Origin: Solobacterium sp.
Lineage (GTDB): Bacteria; Bacillota_I; Bacilli_A; Erysipelotrichales; Erysipelotrichaceae
Length of the DNA stretch: 16,946 nt
Assembly (NCBI GenBank): GCA_016280695.1
Contig: JAEEHG010000276.1
Coordinates: forward strand, 1-16,946
Direction: 5' to 3'
The notes under the pieces were generated by a model. It did no database searches and was not told the origin of the DNA. It was given only the letters and a program-made list of their open reading frames with translations. The position numbers and the translations under genes were made by a program. Below, piece after piece: positions 1 to 10,978 of this stretch. Position 1 is the first letter of the stretch, and every line of letters starts with the position of its first letter.

Positions 1-790
1 GAAAACCTGCTGAGTTCTTCCGGTCTGGATAAAAAGATGGAGGTGGCCATCCAGGATGCCTTCAACCTCAGCAACATGAGCATGGAGGAAGCAGTGCATC
101 AGAGCTGCGCGATTCTGTCGGCGATGACCAACATGACAACCGGCGCCATCGGCCCGGATTCGGCCAACCAGCGGCTGGAGCACATTAAACTGTTCCCGCT
201 GGATGACCGGAACACTGTATGTGTCTTCATTACAAATACAGGGCATACGGAGACCGGCAACTTCCATTTCGATGAAGCAGTATCCCTGCGGGATATCGAA
301 AACTGCACGGAGATTCTGAACAACCGGCTGAAGGGTGTCCGGATCAATGAACTGGCCCAGCGCATGGAGGAGCTGAAACCGGTGCTGGCGGCCGAGGTGG
401 AACGGCATGACATTCTGTTTACGGCCTTTGTCAAGGCCTTCGTGAAGTTTGCCAGTGAGAATGTATACTTCTCCGGTAAGGACAGAATGCTGTATCAGCC
501 GGAATTCGAGAATATCGACAAGCTGAAGAGCCTGATGAGCCTGCTGGAAGATCCGAGCGTATGGCGCGGTATCTCCAGTTCGGAAAATGCGGTTGCGGTC
601 AGGACGGCACGCGGTGCGGAACTGACCTGGCTGGATGACGTGGCGGTGGTCCGCAGTTCATTCCATGTCAATGATCATGAAAGCGGCCAGCTGCTGGTCG
701 TCGGACCGAGCCGGATGAATTATGACAGAGTAGTGTCGATGATTGAATACGCGGCACAGATGATAGAAAAGATGTATCTCAGAGGGGGCG

Positions 791-810
<20 letters not shown>
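1..810 (+). CDS. hrcA: Heat-inducible transcription repressor HrcA, C-terminal part (5' end outside window)
   Basis: HrcA represses class I heat-shock operons by binding the CIRCE inverted repeat, and needs the GroE chaperonin for activity. The reading frame is open from base 1 and gives 269 residues. Family members are about 340 residues, so roughly 70-80 N-terminal residues, holding the winged-helix DNA-binding domain, lie outside the window. What remains is the regulatory and dimerisation part, ending in the typical C-terminal block with VVGPSRMNYDRVVSMIEY near the end. The TAA stop at 808-810 overlaps the start of grpE, so the two are probably translationally coupled. First place in a hrcA-grpE-dnaK-dnaJ order is the classic Gram-positive arrangement and supports the call. 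No CIRCE element is visible because the upstream region is missing. Confidence 0.95.
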
Positions 811-4530
<3,720 letters not shown>

Positions 4531-4544
4531 CAGGAGGCAGTGAT

Positions 4545-5672
4545 ATGGCAGATAAAAGAGATTACTATGAGGTTCTCGGGATAGCCAAGGGAGCGTCCGA
4601 GGACGAAATAAAGAAAGCCTATCGCTCTCTGGCAAAGAAATATCATCCGGATGTGAACAAGGCTCCGGATGCGGCAGATAAATTCAAGGAAATCAATGAA
4701 GCGTATGAAGTGCTGAGTGATCCACAGAAACGGCAGAACTATGATCAGTTCGGGTTTGCCGGGGTTGACGGCCAGGGCTTCTCCGGCTTCCAGAGCGGCG
4801 GCTTCGATGATTTCGGAGATATCTTCTCCCAGTTCTTCGGCGGGGCCATGGGCGGGGATCCGTTCGGGCAACGTAGCGGCCGGCGGTCCAATGCGCCGCG
4901 CCAGGGCGATGACCGGGGTATGCGGATCCGTGTCAGCTTCATGGAAGCCTGCTTCGGAACGACCAAGAAGATCTCGCTGGATGTCGATGAGACCTGTCCG
5001 GACTGCAAGGGCAGCGGGGCAGCCAGCCCGTCGGATATAGAAACCTGCCGGACCTGCGGCGGCTCGGGATATACAATGCATACCCAGAGAACCGCTTTCG
5101 GAATGTTCCAGACCCAGGGCGCATGTCCTGACTGCGGCGGCACCGGCAAGAAGATCCGCAAGGTCTGTCCGCACTGTGCCGGCCGCGGCTATACCACCAG
5201 GACCCAGAATATCGACCTGAAAATTCCCGCCGGTATTGAAAGCGGCCAGCGGCTGCGGGTCAGCGGCAAGGGTGAGCGCGGTGTCAACGGCGGTCCGAAC
5301 GGTGACCTGATCGTTCAGGTAGAAGTCATGCCGCATGAGCAGTTCGAGCGTTCCGGCAAGAATATCTTCCTGGAAATCCCGGTGACTGCGGTTGACGCAA
5401 CCATTGGCACAACCGTCAATATTCCGACCATCCATGGTGATGTGACCATGAAGATCCCAGCCGGCACCCAGGAAGGTACCCAGCTACGGCTGAAGGAGAA
5501 GGGTGTCCCGGATGCCCGCGGCGGCCGCAACGGCGACCAGTACTGCACGGTCCGCATTCAGGTGGAAAAGAAACTCTCAGCCCGGGAAAAGGAACTTTAC
5601 CAGGAACTGCAGAAACTGCAGGGCAGCGGTAAAGGATCCGCCTGGGAGAAATTCAAAAAGCAGTTTAACTGA
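4545..5672 (+). CDS. dnaJ: Chaperone protein DnaJ (Hsp40)
   Basis: DnaJ delivers substrates to DnaK and stimulates its ATPase. The protein has 375 residues, normal for the family. The J domain (1-70) carries HPD at 34-36. A Gly/Phe-rich linker follows (about 75-120). The zinc region runs from Cys151 to about 215 with four CxxCxGxG repeats: [24 protein letters not shown] and CPHCAGRG. Two C-terminal beta-barrel substrate-binding domains come after, with GDLIVQVEV and [10 protein letters not shown]. The start has AGGAGG at 4532-4537, seven bases upstream, and lies 14 bases after the deacetylase stop, so it is cotranscribed with that gene. All key residues are present. clpB follows after a 38-base gap with no terminator. 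Confidence 0.98.
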   Translation: MADKRDYYEVLGIAKGASEDEIKKAYRSLAKKYHPDVNKAPDAADKFKEINEAYEVLSDPQKRQNYDQFGFAGVDGQGFSGFQSGGFDDFGDIFSQFFGGAMGGDPFGQRSGRRSNAPRQGDDRGMRIRVSFMEACFGTTKKISLDVDETCPDCKGSGAASPSDIETCRTCGGSGYTMHTQRTAFGMFQTQGACPDCGGTGKKIRKVCPHCAGRGYTTRTQNIDLKIPAGIESGQRLRVSGKGERGVNGGPNGDLIVQVEVMPHEQFERSGKNIFLEIPVTAVDATIGTTVNIPTIHGDVTMKIPAGTQEGTQLRLKEKGVPDARGGRNGDQYCTVRIQVEKKLSAREKELYQELQKLQGSGKGSAWEKFKKQFN

Positions 5673-5710
5673 TCCATTTGACGGAAGTCAGAAGGAGGTT
5701 ATAAATAATC

Positions 5711-8278
5711 ATGAATATTGAACAGATGACGGAACAGCTCCAGTCACTGATCGTGGCGGCTCTGGGCAAGGCCCAGGAAAACCACAACAGTGAACTGACT
5801 GTCGAGCATATTCTTTCAGCGATGCTGGAAGATGACAGCCTGGATGGTATCTGGTCCCGGCTGCACATTGACAAAAAGGCCCTGCGGGAACTGGTCAGAT
5901 TGTATCTGCAGAAACTGACGGTAACTTCCGGCAGCAGCCAGCCGGTCCTGTCAAGGTATGTCAGCGAAGCTTATTCCCATGCGCTTGATTATATGAAGGC
6001 CCATCATGATACATACATGAGCAGTGCTGCCTTCCTGATCGGCATGCTGGAAACAGACGCCCCGCTGATGGTTCAGGTCCGGGAAGACTTCCGGATTGAT
6101 GCCGGTAAGGCAGAAAAAGCAGAAGAGGAAAGGAGAGGCGGTATGACAATGGATGAGAAGACAACAGAAAGCCAGCTGGATGCCCTGAGCAAATACGGAC
6201 ATGATCTGGTGCAGGATGTCAAGGACGGGAAAATTGATCCGGTAATCGGCAGAGATGACGAAATTCGCCGGGTCATTGAAATCCTTTCCCGCAAGACAAA
6301 GAACAACCCGGTACTGATCGGTGAACCGGGTGTCGGCAAGACAGCTATTGTCGAAGGGCTTGCCTGGCGGATCATGAAGGGCGATATTCCGCTCGGCCTG
6401 CAGGACAAGCGGCTGATTGAGCTGGATATGGGCGCAATGATCGCCGGTGCCAAGTACCGCGGTGAATTTGAGGAACGTCTCAAGGGCGTGCTCAACCAGG
6501 TAAAGGAAGCCGACGGGCAGATCATTCTGTTCATCGATGAACTGCACAACCTGGTCGGGGCCGGCAAGACGGAAGGTTCCATGGATGCGGCCAATCTCCT
6601 GAAGCCGATGCTGGCCCGCGGGGAACTCAAATGCATCGGTGCCACCACCTTTGATGAATACCGGAAATACATCGAGAAGGACCGGGCCCTGGAACGGAGA
6701 TTCCAGAAGATCCAGGTCAGCGAACCGACAGTAGAAGATACCATCTCGATCCTCAGGGGTCTCAAGGACCGGTTTGAGAGCCACCATGGCGTGGAAATCA
6801 AGGATGAGGCAATTGTCGCGGCTGCCGTGCTGTCCAACCGGTATATTACCGACCGGTTCCTGCCGGATAAAGCCATTGACCTGATTGATGAGGCCTGCGC
6901 CTCGATCAGGGTGGAGATGGATTCCATGCCGGCCGAACTGGATGAACTTAACCGGCGGATCATGACCCTGCAGATTGAACGGACGTCCCTGATGGATGAA
7001 ACAGATCCGCGGACCCTGGAACGGAAAGAAGATATCGAAAAGGAACTGGAGCAGCTGAATAAGGAAAAGGATGTCAAGTTCAGCCGCTGGCAGCAGGAGA
7101 AGCAGGAACTGGACCAGGTGAAAAACTGGAAGGAACAGCTGGAACAGGCAAAGCTGCAGCTGACCCAGGCCCAGAACGACGCTGATTACGAAAAGGCTGC
7201 CAAACTGAAATATGATACGATTCCGACCCTGGAAAAGCAGATCAGCGCCGCAGCCCCGGATGATAAAGGCAACAGCATGATCCAGCAGGTCGTGGATGAG
7301 GAAATGATCGCGAAGATTGTGTCCCGCTGGACGCATATCGAGATCAGCCGGCTGATGAGTTCGGAAAGACAGAAGATCCTGCACCTGCCGGAAGTGCTCC
7401 GTCAGAGAGTCATGGGGCAGGATGAAGCCCTGCGGCTGGTCAGTGACGCCATCATGCGGTCCAAGGCCCAGATCCAAGACGAAAACAGGCCGCTGGGCAG
7501 CTTCCTGTTCCTCGGTCCGACCGGGGTCGGCAAGACCGAAGTGGCCAAAGCCCTGGCCCAGCAGCTGTTTGATGACGAAACAAAGATTATCCGCATTGAC
7601 ATGTCCGAGTACATGGAAAAATTCAGTACTTCCCGGCTGATCGGTGCGCCTCCGGGCTATGTCGGCTATGATGAAGGCGGCCAGCTGACGGAAGCCGTGC
7701 GGCGGAATCCGTACTCGATCGTCCTGCTGGACGAAGTCGAAAAAGCCCACCCGGATGTGTTCAATATATTGCTGCAGATCCTCGATGACGGCCGGATTAC
7801 CGACTCCAAGGGGGTAACAGTTGATTTCAAGAACACGATCATCATCATGACCTCGAATCTCGGCAGCCAGTATGCCTTTGAAAGTGACAGACAGCTGCGG
7901 GAGGATCATTATGAGGCGGAAGTCCATAAGTTCTTCAAGCCGGAATTCGTCAACCGGATTGATGAGATCATTGTCTTCAATGCCCTGAATACAGCGGTTA
8001 TGAAGCAGATTGCGGACAAGTTCCTCAACCAGCTCAGGGACCGTCTGCAGCAGAAGGATATCGAGCTCGTTGTCACCGACAGCGCGCGGCAGCGGATCAT
8101 CGACTACGGCACCGACGAAGCCTTCGGGGCACGGCCGATGAAACGGCATATCCAGCGGACCATTGAAACCATGGTGGCCCGGAAGATCATTGAAGACCCG
8201 AATGTGGAAGGCCGTACGATCATTGTGGACGCGGATGATGACGATTATATCGTCACTGTCCGGGGCGTTCAGGCATAA
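5711..8278 (+). CDS. clpB: ATP-dependent disaggregase ClpB (Hsp104)
   Basis: ClpB is a hexameric AAA+ disaggregase that threads aggregated proteins through its pore together with DnaK/DnaJ/GrpE. The protein has 855 residues, close to the E. coli length. Domains in order: N domain (1 to about 140), first AAA+ module with Walker A GEPGVGKT at 204-211 and Walker [11 protein letters not shown], a coiled-coil middle domain (roughly 395-510, rich in Glu, Lys and Gln), and a second AAA+ module with Walker A GPTGVGKT at 602-609, pore loop GYVGYDEGG and [12 protein letters not shown]. The middle domain separates ClpB from ClpA and ClpX. AAGGAGG at 5692-5698 precedes the ATG at a rather long distance of 12 bases. 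It is the last gene of the heat-shock operon and is followed directly by a terminator. A second in-frame start near codon 145 is described separately. Confidence 0.98.
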   Translation: MNIEQMTEQLQSLIVAALGKAQENHNSELTVEHILSAMLEDDSLDGIWSRLHIDKKALRELVRLYLQKLTVTSGSSQPVLSRYVSEAYSHALDYMKAHHDTYMSSAAFLIGMLETDAPLMVQVREDFRIDAGKAEKAEEERRGGMTMDEKTTESQLDALSKYGHDLVQDVKDGKIDPVIGRDDEIRRVIEILSRKTKNNPVLIGEPGVGKTAIVEGLAWRIMKGDIPLGLQDKRLIELDMGAMIAGAKYRGEFEERLKGVLNQVKEADGQIILFIDELHNLVGAGKTEGSMDAANLLKPMLARGELKCIGATTFDEYRKYIEKDRALERRFQKIQVSEPTVEDTISILRGLKDRFESHHGVEIKDEAIVAAAVLSNRYITDRFLPDKAIDLIDEACASIRVEMDSMPAELDELNRRIMTLQIERTSLMDETDPRTLERKEDIEKELEQLNKEKDVKFSRWQQEKQELDQVKNWKEQLEQAKLQLTQAQNDADYEKAAKLKYDTIPTLEKQISAAAPDDKGNSMIQQVVDEEMIAKIVSRWTHIEISRLMSSERQKILHLPEVLRQRVMGQDEALRLVSDAIMRSKAQIQDENRPLGSFLFLGPTGVGKTEVAKALAQQLFDDETKIIRIDMSEYMEKFSTSRLIGAPPGYVGYDEGGQLTEAVRRNPYSIVLLDEVEKAHPDVFNILLQILDDGRITDSKGVTVDFKNTIIIMTSNLGSQYAFESDRQLREDHYEAEVHKFFKPEFVNRIDEIIVFNALNTAVMKQIADKFLNQLRDRLQQKDIELVVTDSARQRIIDYGTDEAFGARPMKRHIQRTIETMVARKIIEDPNVEGRTIIVDADDDDYIVTVRGVQA
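6131..6151 (+). promoter_or_regulatory. Internal ribosome binding site and start within clpB
   Basis: Inside clpB the stretch AGGAGAGG (6131-6138) is followed by in-frame ATG codons at 6143 (Met145) and 6149 (Met147). AGGAG lies seven bases before the first, an ideal distance. In E. coli, ClpB is made as a long form and a short form that starts at an internal GTG, codon 149, and lacks the N domain. The two Walker A motifs here are offset by only two to three residues from E. coli numbering, so these starts fall at nearly the same place. That a short form is made here is inference. Confidence 0.6.
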
Positions 8279-8285
8279 TCTCAGG

Positions 8286-8313
8286 GCGGTCGGCAGAAAT
8301 GCCGGCCGCTTTT
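8286..8313 (+). terminator. Rho-independent terminator after clpB
   Basis: A ten-pair stem (8286-8295 with 8300-8309, one G-U pair) closes a GAAA tetraloop and is followed by four T. It begins seven bases after the clpB stop and closes the heat-shock operon. The short T run suggests termination may be partial. Confidence 0.85.
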
Positions 8314-8317
8314 AGGA

Positions 8318-8323
8318 TATAAT
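8318..8323 (+). promoter_or_regulatory. Candidate -10 box (TATAAT) for the LUD gene pair
   Basis: A perfect TATAAT lies five bases after the terminator T run and 22 bases before the ATG at 8346. No good -35 hexamer is seen 16-18 bases upstream, where the terminator stem lies, so the promoter is tentative. The expected leader would be about 16-18 bases and would still include the AGGAGA ribosome site at 8334-8339. Confidence 0.4.
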
Positions 8324-8345
8324 AGGGGCATTGAGGAGATTGTTT

Positions 8346-8978
8346 ATGGATCAGCATATCAAAGCAGCCCGCCGGCAGCTGGCCGGTGTCTGTGTAAAAA
8401 ATCTGAAAAACAACGGCTTCGCGGCAGACTATTTCGAAACCGTTCCGGAAGCACTGGCTTTCCTGCAGGAACTTATCCCGGCCGGAGCCTCGGTCGGCTT
8501 CGGCGGTTCAGAAACCCTGAAAGAGACCGGTATTCTGGACTGGCTGACCGGCTGCGGGAACTTTACCGTATATGACCGTTATCATACCGATGATGTCAAA
8601 AAGGTCTTTCACCAGTGCCTGGGCGCGGATTATTATCTGATGAGCACGAATGCCCTGACGGCTGACGGTCATCTGTACAATGTGGACAATACCGGCAACC
8701 GTGTAGCAGCGCTGGCCTACGGCCCGGAACATGTTGTGATTGTGACCGGGACCAACAAGATTGTCAGGGATAACGAGGCGGCGGTCAGCCGCAATGAAGA
8801 GACGGCAGCACCGGCCAACAATATCCGGCTTAAGATGCCGAACCCCTGCACCGAATACGGCCGCTGCATGCACTGCAGCCGTGATACAACGCTGTGCAAC
8901 CAGCTGGTGATCACCCGCCGCAGCAAGCCCGCCGGCCGGATTCATGTCATCCTCATCAATGAGGAACTGGGTTACTGA
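8346..8978 (+). CDS. LUD-domain protein (lactate utilisation LutC/YkgG-like)
   Basis: The protein has 210 residues and matches the LUD (formerly DUF162) family, which includes LutB and LutC of lactate oxidation; many stand-alone members have no known role. Recognisable blocks are VGFGGSETLKETG (about 50-62), STNALTADGHLYNVDNTGNR (100-119) and VIVTGTNKIV (131-140). Near the C-terminus four cysteines (168, 174, 177, 184) form C-x5-C-x2-C-x6-C, which could hold a metal or Fe-S cluster. The ATG at 8346 has AGGAGA six bases upstream; an in-frame TTG at 8331 lies ahead of that site and is rejected. No lutA or lutB lies nearby, so a role in lactate oxidation is not supported by context. A membrane protein gene follows after 14 bases and is probably cotranscribed. 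Confidence 0.82.
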   Translation: MDQHIKAARRQLAGVCVKNLKNNGFAADYFETVPEALAFLQELIPAGASVGFGGSETLKETGILDWLTGCGNFTVYDRYHTDDVKKVFHQCLGADYYLMSTNALTADGHLYNVDNTGNRVAALAYGPEHVVIVTGTNKIVRDNEAAVSRNEETAAPANNIRLKMPNPCTEYGRCMHCSRDTTLCNQLVITRRSKPAGRIHVILINEELGY

Positions 8979-8992
8979 CAGGAGGAAACAAA

Positions 8993-9475
8993 ATGTATTA
9001 TGAACTGATACTGGGCGGGGTTTTCTTTGCGCTTGGTACTTATCTGACCATCTGCACGGTCAGGACGCACAGCGCCCTGGTAATCAAGGATATGAACTGG
9101 AGCACCGGCCGCATCCTGTTTATGGTCTGTGCCGCGCTGTCAGTTGTAAGCATTGTCACAGCCGGCAACATGTACGGTTACATCCGCTTTCTGGCGACAC
9201 TGTTCTGTATTGTGGCCTTCATGGTCAACCGGGATGGGGTCGGCGAGCGCGGCGTGGTCACAACCGGCAAGGTAATTCCGTGGAGTGAAGTGACAGCCTA
9301 TGATTATCAGATGCTGGGCAAGAAATTCTATGTCTACTTCCTGGTGAACCGGAAAGGCAAAGGGGAACGGGACATCGCCATTCCCTTTGACGGCAAAGAC
9401 AAGGACAAGGTAACTAATTATCTGAAGAAGGTTGCCGGCAAAAAGTACCGCCGGATGAAAAAAGACGAGCGTTGA
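8993..9475 (+). CDS. Small membrane protein, three predicted helices, possibly DUF5673-like
   Basis: I do not recognise a function. The protein has 160 residues. Three hydrophobic segments at about 3-22, 41-57 and 62-80 should cross the membrane. A soluble C-terminal part (about 82-150) contains GVVTTGKVIPWSEVTAYDYQ and a beta-strand-rich stretch with KFYVYFLVNRKGKG, then a very basic tail. The G-x-x-x-W-x-x-I/V pattern resembles small Bacillota membrane proteins with a DUF5673-type (PH-like) end, but this is from memory of the family and is tentative. The basic tail suggests a cytoplasmic C-terminus. AGGAGG at 8980-8985 lies seven bases before the ATG. The gene follows the LUD gene by 14 bases, with a terminator just downstream. 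Confidence 0.75.
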   Translation: MYYELILGGVFFALGTYLTICTVRTHSALVIKDMNWSTGRILFMVCAALSVVSIVTAGNMYGYIRFLATLFCIVAFMVNRDGVGERGVVTTGKVIPWSEVTAYDYQMLGKKFYVYFLVNRKGKGERDIAIPFDGKDKDKVTNYLKKVAGKKYRRMKKDER

Positions 9476-9485
9476 TATGTTCGGG

Positions 9486-9525
9486 AACACTTTCCGCAGA
9501 AATGTATGGGAGGTGTTTTCTTTTT
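9486..9525 (+). terminator. Rho-independent terminator after the LUD/membrane protein pair
   Basis: AACACTTTCC (9486-9495) pairs with GGGAGGTGTT (9508-9517), with two G-U pairs and a 12-base loop. It is followed by a T-rich tail, TTTTCTTTTT, running to 9525. It lies just after the stop at 9475 and just before the promoter of the NAD operon. Confidence 0.7.
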
Positions 9526-9527
9526 GC

Positions 9528-9555
9528 TTGACGGATTGCCAGAATGCGCTATGAT
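9528..9555 (+). promoter_or_regulatory. Promoter of the NAD salvage operon
   Basis: TTGACG (9528-9533) and TATGAT (9550-9555) are separated by 16 bases and match the housekeeping sigma consensus at five of six positions each. The expected transcription start, near 9562, falls within the inverted repeat described next. This is the only good promoter seen upstream of the operon. Confidence 0.65.
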
Positions 9556-9558
9556 GAT

Positions 9559-9577
9559 TATAGTCAAAATGACTATA
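9559..9577 (+). promoter_or_regulatory. Predicted NrtR operator (perfect inverted repeat)
   Basis: The 19-base element TATAGTCAAAATGACTATA has eight-base arms that are perfect inverted copies around AAA. It contains the GT-N7-AC core (GT at 9563-9564, AC at 9572-9573) described for NrtR regulators of NAD metabolism. It starts four bases after the -10 box, covers the likely transcription start and ends just before the ribosome site of the Nudix regulator gene. Bound repressor would block initiation. Binding by the adjacent gene product is inference. Confidence 0.8.
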
Positions 9578-9588
9578 CAGGAGAAGCA

Positions 9589-10452
9589 ATGACAGAAAAA
9601 AGAAATGCGAAGGGTCAAACCCTGCAGGAATTTCTGGACAGTTATGATGATTCACTGTACCGGCATCCGTCAAATACCGTGGACATGATTGTCATGACGG
9701 TTGAGGACGGTCAGCTGAAGGTGCTGCTGATCAGGCGGAAGGATCATCCGTGGATCGGGGACTGGGCTCTGCCGGGCGGCTTTGTGAATTTCGATGAAGA
9801 CCTCGAGCAGGCTGCCTTAAGGGAACTGCAGGAAGAGACCAATATTGCGGAGAACACCTATTTCCGCCAGCTCTATACACTGGGGAAGGCAGACCGGGAT
9901 CCGCGCACGCGGGTGATCTCCACCGCTTATCTGTCCATGACCAGGGCCGAGAACATCCGGAAGACCAGGGCCGGTGATGACGCGGCGGATGCGCGCTGGT
10001 TCACGATCGCCAAGACCCTGCTGGAGAAAGACGAAAACGGCCGCCGGACACTGCTTCAGCTGTACGAAGAAAAAGACGGTATCCGGATCGAATACGAAGT
10101 GACAGATACGGCCCTGCATAACTATGTACAGACCCGTTCACAGAGGCTGGACAGCAGCACGGCTGAACTGGCCGCAGACCATGTCAAAGTCATCAACATG
10201 GCCATGGACATGGTGCAGCACCGGGCTGCTTCGACCGGCATTCTGTTCAACCTTCTGCCCGAGGAAATGACCCTGCGGGAAATCCAGACAGCCTATGAAG
10301 CGGTGATCGGGCATAAAACCGACACCGGCAATTTCCGGCGTGATATCCGCCGCATGCTGAAACCGACCGGGAACACCCGCATGGTGCACGGCCGCCGCGC
10401 CGCTACCTACCGGTTTGATCCCATGTATACCTATCTGGAGGAAAATCTATGA
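9589..10452 (+). CDS. nrtR: NrtR-type Nudix/winged-helix transcriptional regulator of NAD biosynthesis
   Basis: NrtR proteins join an ADP-ribose-binding Nudix domain to a C-terminal winged helix and repress NAD genes; ADP-ribose releases them from DNA. The protein has 287 residues. The Nudix domain covers about 28-160, with the box running from Gly64 to Ile86: Gly64, Glu70, Arg78, Glu79, Glu82 and Glu83 are all present, and only the late Gly of the consensus is replaced by Asn85. The C-terminal part (about 215-280) has FNLLPEEMTLREIQTAYEAV and NFRRDIRRML, then GRRAATYRF, as in the NrtR DNA-binding domain. ATG 9589 has AGGAG five bases upstream; an earlier ATG at 9544 would place the operator inside the gene. 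Its stop overlaps the pncA start (ATGA). Operator and neighbours agree with the call. Confidence 0.88.
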   Translation: MTEKRNAKGQTLQEFLDSYDDSLYRHPSNTVDMIVMTVEDGQLKVLLIRRKDHPWIGDWALPGGFVNFDEDLEQAALRELQEETNIAENTYFRQLYTLGKADRDPRTRVISTAYLSMTRAENIRKTRAGDDAADARWFTIAKTLLEKDENGRRTLLQLYEEKDGIRIEYEVTDTALHNYVQTRSQRLDSSTAELAADHVKVINMAMDMVQHRAASTGILFNLLPEEMTLREIQTAYEAVIGHKTDTGNFRRDIRRMLKPTGNTRMVHGRRAATYRFDPMYTYLEENL

Positions 10453-10967
10453 AAAACGTACTTGTTGTAATCGACATGCAGAATGACTTCATTGACGGAT
10501 CCTTGGGCACAGCGGAAGCGCCGCTGACTGTTGCGGCAGTTATCCGGGAGATTGAAAATCCGGTGTATGACGGCATCTTTGCGACCATGGATACCCATCA
10601 TGAAGACTATATGGATACGCTGGAAGGGAAGAAGCTGCCGGTCATGCACTGCATCAGGGGCACGGACGGCTGGCAGATCCGCCCGGAGATCCTGCAGGCC
10701 CTGCAGGCCAGAAATGCCGAGATCATCGAAAAGCCGACGTTCGGCAGTATTGATATGGCAGAACGGCTGGCGGCAGAAAAGCCTGACTGCATCACGCTGT
10801 GCGGGCTCTGCACGGATATCTGCGTGCTGAGCAACGCGATCCTGCTGCGGGCCTATCTGAAAGATACTGCCATCAGGGTTGTATCTGCCGGCTGTGCCGC
10901 GACAACCCCTGAACGTCATCAGGCAACCCTGGCCGTGCTGAACAGCTGCCAGATCGAAGTGTGCTAG
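10449..10967 (+). CDS. pncA: Nicotinamidase (isochorismatase-like cysteine hydrolase)
   Basis: PncA hydrolyses nicotinamide to nicotinate and ammonia, the first step of salvage. The protein has 172 residues, somewhat shorter than the E. coli enzyme. The catalytic triad is visible: Asp9 in VVIDMQNDF, Lys95 in EKPTFGS and Cys125 in CGLCTDICV. Probable metal ligands are Asp48, His50 and His67 (in MDTHHEDY and MHCIRGTDGW). The 19-residue spacing from Asp48 to His67 equals that I recall for a characterised archaeal nicotinamidase. The start overlaps the regulator's stop by four bases (ATGA), and the stop codon overlaps the ribosome site of pncB. Superfamily members vary in substrate, so the specific call rests partly on its place directly before pncB, nadD and nadE. 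Confidence 0.85.
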   Translation: MKNVLVVIDMQNDFIDGSLGTAEAPLTVAAVIREIENPVYDGIFATMDTHHEDYMDTLEGKKLPVMHCIRGTDGWQIRPEILQALQARNAEIIEKPTFGSIDMAERLAAEKPDCITLCGLCTDICVLSNAILLRAYLKDTAIRVVSAGCAATTPERHQATLAVLNSCQIEVC

Positions 10968-10978
10968 GAGGTAATACT

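Noticed and set aside
5678..5705. Promoter-like TTGACG and TATAAA, 16 bases apart, before clpB
   Set aside because: Transcription would start around 5712, after the clpB start codon and ribosome site, so it could not serve full-length clpB. It could only feed the internal start, which is too speculative to call.
5951..8149. Long open frame of 732 codons on the minus strand opposite clpB
   Set aside because: It mirrors clpB codons, shows no domain I recognise, spans the join between unrelated domains and has no convincing ribosome site.
9544..9588. Earlier in-frame ATG for the NrtR gene at 9544
   Set aside because: It would begin within the promoter and include the operator in the coding region. 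ATG 9589 has a good AGGAG site.
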